Source: Patescibacteria group bacterium
GTDB lineage: Bacteria; Patescibacteriota; WWE3; JAUXAW01; JAYEID01
Direction of reading: 5' to 3'
Length of the DNA stretch: 37,107 nucleotides
NCBI GenBank assembly: GCA_034659915.1
Contig: JAYEID010000024.1
Span: 1 to 37,107 of the forward strand
In this document: positions 33,676-37,107 of the stretch, one piece after another
How positions within the stretch are numbered: the stretch's first letter is position 1
Layout: every line of letters starts with the position of its first letter
The notes under the pieces: model-generated
What the model was told of the DNA's origin: nothing
Seen by the model: the letters and a program-made list of their open reading frames with translations, nothing else
Databases searched by the model: none
Translations under genes and position numbers: made by a program

Positions 33676-34068
33676 ATGAAAGAAGGAAAAATCAAGGATT
33701 TTACAGATTTGGAAATCTGGCAGCTTGGTAGAAAGCTGACGAGTTTGGTTTATGAAATAACGAAGTTGCTTTTGAAAAAGGCTCCTGAGGAAAAGTGGAT
33801 TATGGTTGAACAGGTGCGAAGAGCTGTACATTCCATTTGTGCAAATATAGCTGAAGCTTATGGTCGTTATCATTTTGCGGATAGCTTAAATTTTCTTTAC
33901 CATGCACGCGGTTCTTTGAAGGAGGTTAAGAGTTTCCTTTTGCTAATCGGATCTTTATATCCTTCTCTTGAAGATTTATGTAATGAAGGAGAGGTAATAG
34001 CTGACCGTTTAAATGTTAAGCTTAATAATTATATTCAGAGCACCAGAAATAGATTGAACAAAACTTGA
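33676..34068 (+). CDS. four-helix bundle protein (S23 / IVP family)
   Basis: 130 residues, all helical. The family opening is FTDLEIWQLGRKLTSLVYEITKLL, and the core motif is VRRAVHSICANIAEAYGR, typical of TIGR02436/S23 proteins first found in intervening sequences of 23S rRNA genes. The function is unknown. The gene is bracketed by GTAAAG-type repeats in opposite orientation and interrupts the pilin cluster between pilD and pilin 2, so it looks like a passenger. AGGAAG lies just before the ATG. Confidence 0.9.
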   Translation: MKEGKIKDFTDLEIWQLGRKLTSLVYEITKLLLKKAPEEKWIMVEQVRRAVHSICANIAEAYGRYHFADSLNFLYHARGSLKEVKSFLLLIGSLYPSLEDLCNEGEVIADRLNVKLNNYIQSTRNRLNKT

Positions 34069-34069
34069 C

Positions 34070-34100
34070 TATACTTTACAACACTTTACAATACTTTTCT
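34070..34100 (-). repeat. right GTAAAG repeat of the S23 insert (inverted)
   Basis: CTTTAC occurs at 34074 and 34084 with a third variant CTTTTC at 34094, at 10-base spacing. This is the inverse of the left repeat. Confidence 0.7.
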
Positions 34101-34133
34101 TCTTTTTTGCGAGGGGAGGTGTCTTTTGAACAA

Positions 34134-34604
34134 ATGACTTTACTTAAAAAATGTAAAAACAATGCTGGGTTTACACTTATGGAGCTTCTTATTGTTATTG
34201 TAATTATTGGGATTATCGGTGGGCTTGGTGGCGGCTATTATCTAACATCACTTAGAAGGGGGCGGGATGGAAAAAGATCAGCGGATCTCAATAACTTGCG
34301 AAATGCTTTGGAAATGTATTATTTGGATAATGAGAATACTTACCCAAACCCTACTGGTGGTTTAGGCAGTTATACATCTGTTTCAAATTTGGAAAGCGAC
34401 TTAGTTAGTGGTAGTAGTCAATATATTAAAGTGCTGCCTACTGACCCGCAGGAATCTCAGGGTACTGAGTATTTGTATAGTTCTAACGGTAGCTGTTATT
34501 GCATTTCAGCAGATATGGAAATGGAAGAAAGTGCGAGAACTGAATTTGGCGACTGTACCTGTCCAGACGTTCATGATAATTGTTATTTAGTTACCTGCCC
34601 CTAG
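34134..34604 (+). CDS. type IV pilin-like protein 2
   Basis: 156 residues from ATG 34134, with leader MTLLKKCKNNAG cut before FTLMELLIVIVIIGIIGGLGG (Glu at mature position 5). After the helix comes SLRRGRDGKRSADLNNLRNALEMYYLDN, a pattern shared with pilin 3. The end is Cys-rich: SCYCISADMEMEE, DCTCPDVHDNCYLVTCP. The frame is open upstream to 34065, but that part overlaps the S23 gene. GGGGAGG lies 14 bases before the ATG, rather far. Confidence 0.85.
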   Translation: MTLLKKCKNNAGFTLMELLIVIVIIGIIGGLGGGYYLTSLRRGRDGKRSADLNNLRNALEMYYLDNENTYPNPTGGLGSYTSVSNLESDLVSGSSQYIKVLPTDPQESQGTEYLYSSNGSCYCISADMEMEESARTEFGDCTCPDVHDNCYLVTCP

Positions 34605-34672
34605 GGACATACGCTAATTTACGCGAATGGGGTGCGCGAATTCACGCGAATTTAAAAAGGTGATTTTTGTGG

Positions 34673-35206
34673 ATGCTTATTATGCATGGTTTGTTAAAAA
34701 ATTTAAAATTTAAGATTGTCAATTATTCCCGGGGGTTTACTCTGTTGGAAATGACAATAACTATAGCTATTATTGGTTTTTTGGTTGGGGTTGCTTCTTT
34801 GAGTTATTTAAGTGTGTTAAAAAGTGGTCGTGATTCTGCTCGACAAAGTGATTTGAGAAGAGTTCAGAGTTCGCTGGAAATGTATTATTCTGATAATCAC
34901 TCGTATATTGATGCAGGAAACTGTGCGGCACCTGGGGGTTGGATACCTTTAAGTGATCTCTATGATGAATTAGTTGTTGGTGGACGTTACATAGATGAGC
35001 TGCCTTGTGATCCTTTGGATAATAATAGTATTGCGCCTTGTGATGCTGATGACGACTCGCGCTACTATTATTGCGCAGCACCTAACAACTTATGTTATTG
35101 TTTGGCAGCAAAAATGGAAAGAGATACTGCTGAATATGTGGAGGGCGGGTGTGATTCTAATCCCCCGGAGATTGATGAGACTTTTTATTACTTAACGTGT
35201 CCGTAG
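34673..35206 (+). CDS. type IV pilin-like protein 3
   Basis: 177 residues from ATG 34673 (a TTG at 34667 is the alternative; AAAAAGGTGA precedes both). The leader ends YSRG, then FTLLEMTITIAIIGFLVGVASL. The body DSARQSDLRRVQSSLEMYYSDN and the tail LCYCLAAKMERDT...FYYLTCP align with pilin 2, so these two are paralogues. Upstream 34612-34655 has ACGCGAATT-type intergenic words. Confidence 0.85.
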   Translation: MLIMHGLLKNLKFKIVNYSRGFTLLEMTITIAIIGFLVGVASLSYLSVLKSGRDSARQSDLRRVQSSLEMYYSDNHSYIDAGNCAAPGGWIPLSDLYDELVVGGRYIDELPCDPLDNNSIAPCDADDDSRYYYCAAPNNLCYCLAAKMERDTAEYVEGGCDSNPPEIDETFYYLTCP

Positions 35207-35229
35207 GTTCTGTAAGCTGTTTTTTTACT

Positions 35230-35718
35230 ATGAATAAAGATTTTGGATTTACACTAATTGAACTTCTTGTGGTGGTTGCGCTTATTGGTATTCTTACCGC
35301 TATAACCCTTCCCTACTTTGGTGACTTTGCCCGAAGCCAAACTCTTAATCAAGGTGTGGAGCAAATTAAATCGGATTTGCGTACAGTTCAAAACAGGGCT
35401 CAGAATGGTATTGACAAAAAGGACGGAAGTACGGAATATTTTTGGTGGGGAGTAGATTTTGATTCTGGCTCTGGTAGTTATAGGTTAGTTCAGTCAAGTA
35501 ATGACGAAAACAACCCTAGTGATGATATTGAGGTGAGAAGAGAAAAAAGTCTCCCGGAGGATGTGGAAGTTCAGAATGATGTTACAATTTGGTATAAGAT
35601 GGTGACAGTTGAAGTTTATGTTGATAATATTGCTTTAGATGATTCAACAGATATTAGTGTTTCGCTTGGAAGTATGAGTCGGAGTGTTACTGTTACTGCT
35701 GGTGGCGAGGTAAATTAG
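35230..35718 (+). CDS. GspH/FimT-like pseudopilin
   Basis: 162 residues from ATG 35230, leader MNKDFG before FTLIELLVVVALIGILTAITLP. The globular part NQGVEQIKSDLRTVQNRAQNG and the beta-rich tail (YKMVTVEVYVDNIALDD...SRSVTVTAGG) fit the GspH/FimT group of minor pseudopilins. The start overlaps nothing, but its frame is open to 35197 inside pilin 3. Confidence 0.8.
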   Translation: MNKDFGFTLIELLVVVALIGILTAITLPYFGDFARSQTLNQGVEQIKSDLRTVQNRAQNGIDKKDGSTEYFWWGVDFDSGSGSYRLVQSSNDENNPSDDIEVRREKSLPEDVEVQNDVTIWYKMVTVEVYVDNIALDDSTDISVSLGSMSRSVTVTAGGEVN

Positions 35719-35726
35719 GTTAAACT

Positions 35727-36200
35727 ATGGAACTTTTTAGTTTTTTGAAAAAACGTTTAATAATTGATTGCAAAGAGGAAGGACAGTCGTTGGTAGAGAT
35801 TATTGTTTCTGTTGGATTGGTCTTTGTGGCAGTTGCAGCTCTTTTAGCTTTGGTTGCAATGAGTATGCGCGGGTCTGGTTTTGGTACTACCAAGGCGCGG
35901 GCTGCCAAACTTAGTAATGAACACATGGAGAGAATACGAGCATATCGTGATACTGTGGGGTGGGCTGCTTTTTTTGAGGAAATGACAGATAATTGTATGG
36001 GCCAACCTTGCTATTTAAGCGAAAACCTAAGTTTAAACTCTGGTGGAGTTGGTACCTCCAACCCTTTTGGTTATTATTTTCAAGTTGAGCAAATTGCCGG
36101 TGCTACAGATAGGCTCCGCATTTTGGTCAATGTTAATTGGGGTGAGCATGGCTCAGATAGAAATATATCTGCGAAAGCTATTCTTACTGATTGGCGGTAA
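35727..36200 (+). CDS. PilV-like minor pseudopilin
   Basis: 157 residues. The leader MELFSFLKKRLIIDCKEEG precedes QSLVEIIVSVGLVFVAVAALLALV, where the Gln at +1 replaces the usual Phe and Glu sits at +5. The body is beta-rich with two Cys (NCMGQPCYL). It starts 8 bases after the previous gene. It is the last pil gene of the cluster and converges on pheT with a 20-base gap. Confidence 0.8.
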   Translation: MELFSFLKKRLIIDCKEEGQSLVEIIVSVGLVFVAVAALLALVAMSMRGSGFGTTKARAAKLSNEHMERIRAYRDTVGWAAFFEEMTDNCMGQPCYLSENLSLNSGGVGTSNPFGYYFQVEQIAGATDRLRILVNVNWGEHGSDRNISAKAILTDWR

Positions 36201-36220
36201 TTTGGGAACTTGGGTTGCTG

Positions 36221-37107
36221 CTAGACACTTCCTGTTAGTTCTGCTTCAAATTTTTCTTTTACAGTTTTCACAATTTTTTTTCGTAGTGGTCTAATATCCT
36301 TGTCTGAAAGAGAACCTTTTTCTGAGTTGTATTCAAGGGTAAAAGTGATCCGCTTCTTTTCTTGTTTTTTCAAAGAGTTGTCTTGGTAAATAGTTTTTGC
36401 TGTCACTTCTGTCTGGTAATCTTGGTTTGCTAATTTTTCAATAGTTTTCTTTATATTGCCAACCAAAGATCTTTCCCCTACTTCAAAAGTAAGGTCTTCG
36501 ATGACAGGAGGATGCGGAGAAATTGGTTGGTATGTTTTAAATTTTCTTGCATTTTCTAACAGATTGTTAACCTCAAGATCGAAGCCGGCAATTCCCTTTT
36601 CAATTTTGAAATTTTCTTGAACAGTTTTTTTAATTATTCCAAGCTGTCCAACCTCAAGCAGTTCTTCATTACCAGCAAGAATTTTTGCACTTGCATTCTG
36701 CTTCCAAAATGGACTTTCTTCTGTAAGTGGCTTGAATTTAGTATTTTCGACTCCTAGCTTAGCTAAAAGAGCTTCAACCGTACCTTTTAACTGGTAGAAA
36801 GAGCTTTCTTCGTCTTTTCCTGTCCTTAAGCCAGCTAATTTCCACGATTCGGTTGGTAGTTTGTTGTTCTTGCTGGATGTGAAGGTTCGAGACAATTGGA
36901 AAATCGCTGGGTTCTTGTGCCACTTTTGGTTTTGGGAATAGATTCTTAGGAGTTTGGGAACCAGACTGGGTCTTAAAAGTGTTGCATCTTCTGTTAGGGG
37001 GTTTTGAACTCTTAATGTATTTTTGAGCTCTAAGTTTGCATTTCGCAATTCACTTTCATTTGTGAAACTTGTAGTTTTAACTTCTGTGTATCCCCAACCT
37101 TCAAGAT
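36221..37107 (-). CDS. pheT: phenylalanyl-tRNA synthetase beta subunit, C-terminal part (5' end outside window)
   Basis: The frame is open across the right edge and its codons continue with LEGWGYTEVKTTSFTNESEL before the first start candidate at 37048, so the gene continues beyond the window. That edge sequence matches the GF.E..TYSF region of the PheT catalytic-like core, followed by NPLTEDATLLRPSLVPKLL. The C-terminus holds the anticodon-binding FDX-ACB domain (KTYQPISPHPPVIEDLTFEV). PheT pairs with PheS to charge tRNA-Phe. Nearly 296 residues are seen here. Confidence 0.93.
   Translation of the reverse strand, partial: LEGWGYTEVKTTSFTNESELRNANLELKNTLRVQNPLTEDATLLRPSLVPKLLRIYSQNQKWHKNPAIFQLSRTFTSSKNNKLPTESWKLAGLRTGKDEESSFYQLKGTVEALLAKLGVENTKFKPLTEESPFWKQNASAKILAGNEELLEVGQLGIIKKTVQENFKIEKGIAGFDLEVNNLLENARKFKTYQPISPHPPVIEDLTFEVGERSLVGNIKKTIEKLANQDYQTEVTAKTIYQDNSLKKQEKKRITFTLEYNSEKGSLSDKDIRPLRKKIVKTVKEKFEAELTGSV

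Overview
The window reads as a chromosomal segment of a candidate-phyla-radiation (Patescibacteria-type) bacterium. The reasons are an AT-leaning host sequence, many small proteins of unknown function, a stripped-down type IV pilus locus with several Cys-rich pseudopilins, a four-helix-bundle S23 protein, two single-RRM RNA-binding proteins, a PsbP-like anchored protein, and gaps filled with degenerate word repeats. TAA, TAG and TGA all act as ordinary stops, so the standard bacterial code applies. The exact phylum cannot be fixed from sequence alone; Microgenomates- or WWE3-like lineages are a guess.

Layout. 1-2094: tail of an unidentified gene, then an anchored PsbP-like protein and a polymer-forming (bactofilin-like) membrane protein. 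2420-7011: mutS and an endonuclease-type mutL, each preceded by a repeat-filled gap of about 300 bases. 7094-10540: a deoxyribosyltransferase-like protein, a secreted coiled-coil protein, radC, two RRM proteins and a multi-spanning membrane protein. 10641-18783 (all minus strand): a purine-flavoured block with an FAD-dependent oxidoreductase, xpt, a stand-alone GMP synthase ATP-pyrophosphatase subunit, a GC-rich lipoprotein fusing a nucleoside phosphorylase domain to a BMP/PnrA nucleoside-binding domain and broken by one in-frame TAG, an APRT-like phosphoribosyltransferase, a DUF1846 protein and a small unknown protein behind a leader with two terminators. 19001-20941: an MGDG-synthase-like glycosyltransferase and a REP-type tyrosine transposase between two identical palindromes. 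20963-27574 (minus): gyrA, gyrB, a RicT/PSP1 protein and the DNA polymerase III delta-prime subunit. 27665-36200 (plus): pilB, pilT, pilC, a pilin, pilD, an S23 insert and four more pilin-like genes. The window ends inside pheT on the minus strand.

How the parts fit. The purine block could work as salvage: a surface lipoprotein binds (and perhaps cleaves) nucleosides, Xpt and the APRT-like enzyme convert bases to nucleotides, and the GuaA subunit makes GMP. The lipoprotein gene looks recently acquired from a Chloroflexota-like donor. The pilus block has the two motors, platform, peptidase and pilins, but no pilMNOQ here.

Most worth a second look: (1) the PNP-BMP fusion lipoprotein and its single amber codon; (2) a 46-base intergenic hairpin element in two copies whose stem shows compensatory changes while the loop and one mismatch are kept; (3) the transposase-palindrome module; (4) the S23 gene bracketed by GTAAAG inverted repeats; (5) a minus-strand leader with a consensus -35 box, two tandem terminators and a possible 13-codon leader peptide; (6) a split between near-leaderless genes and strongly Shine-Dalgarno-led genes.
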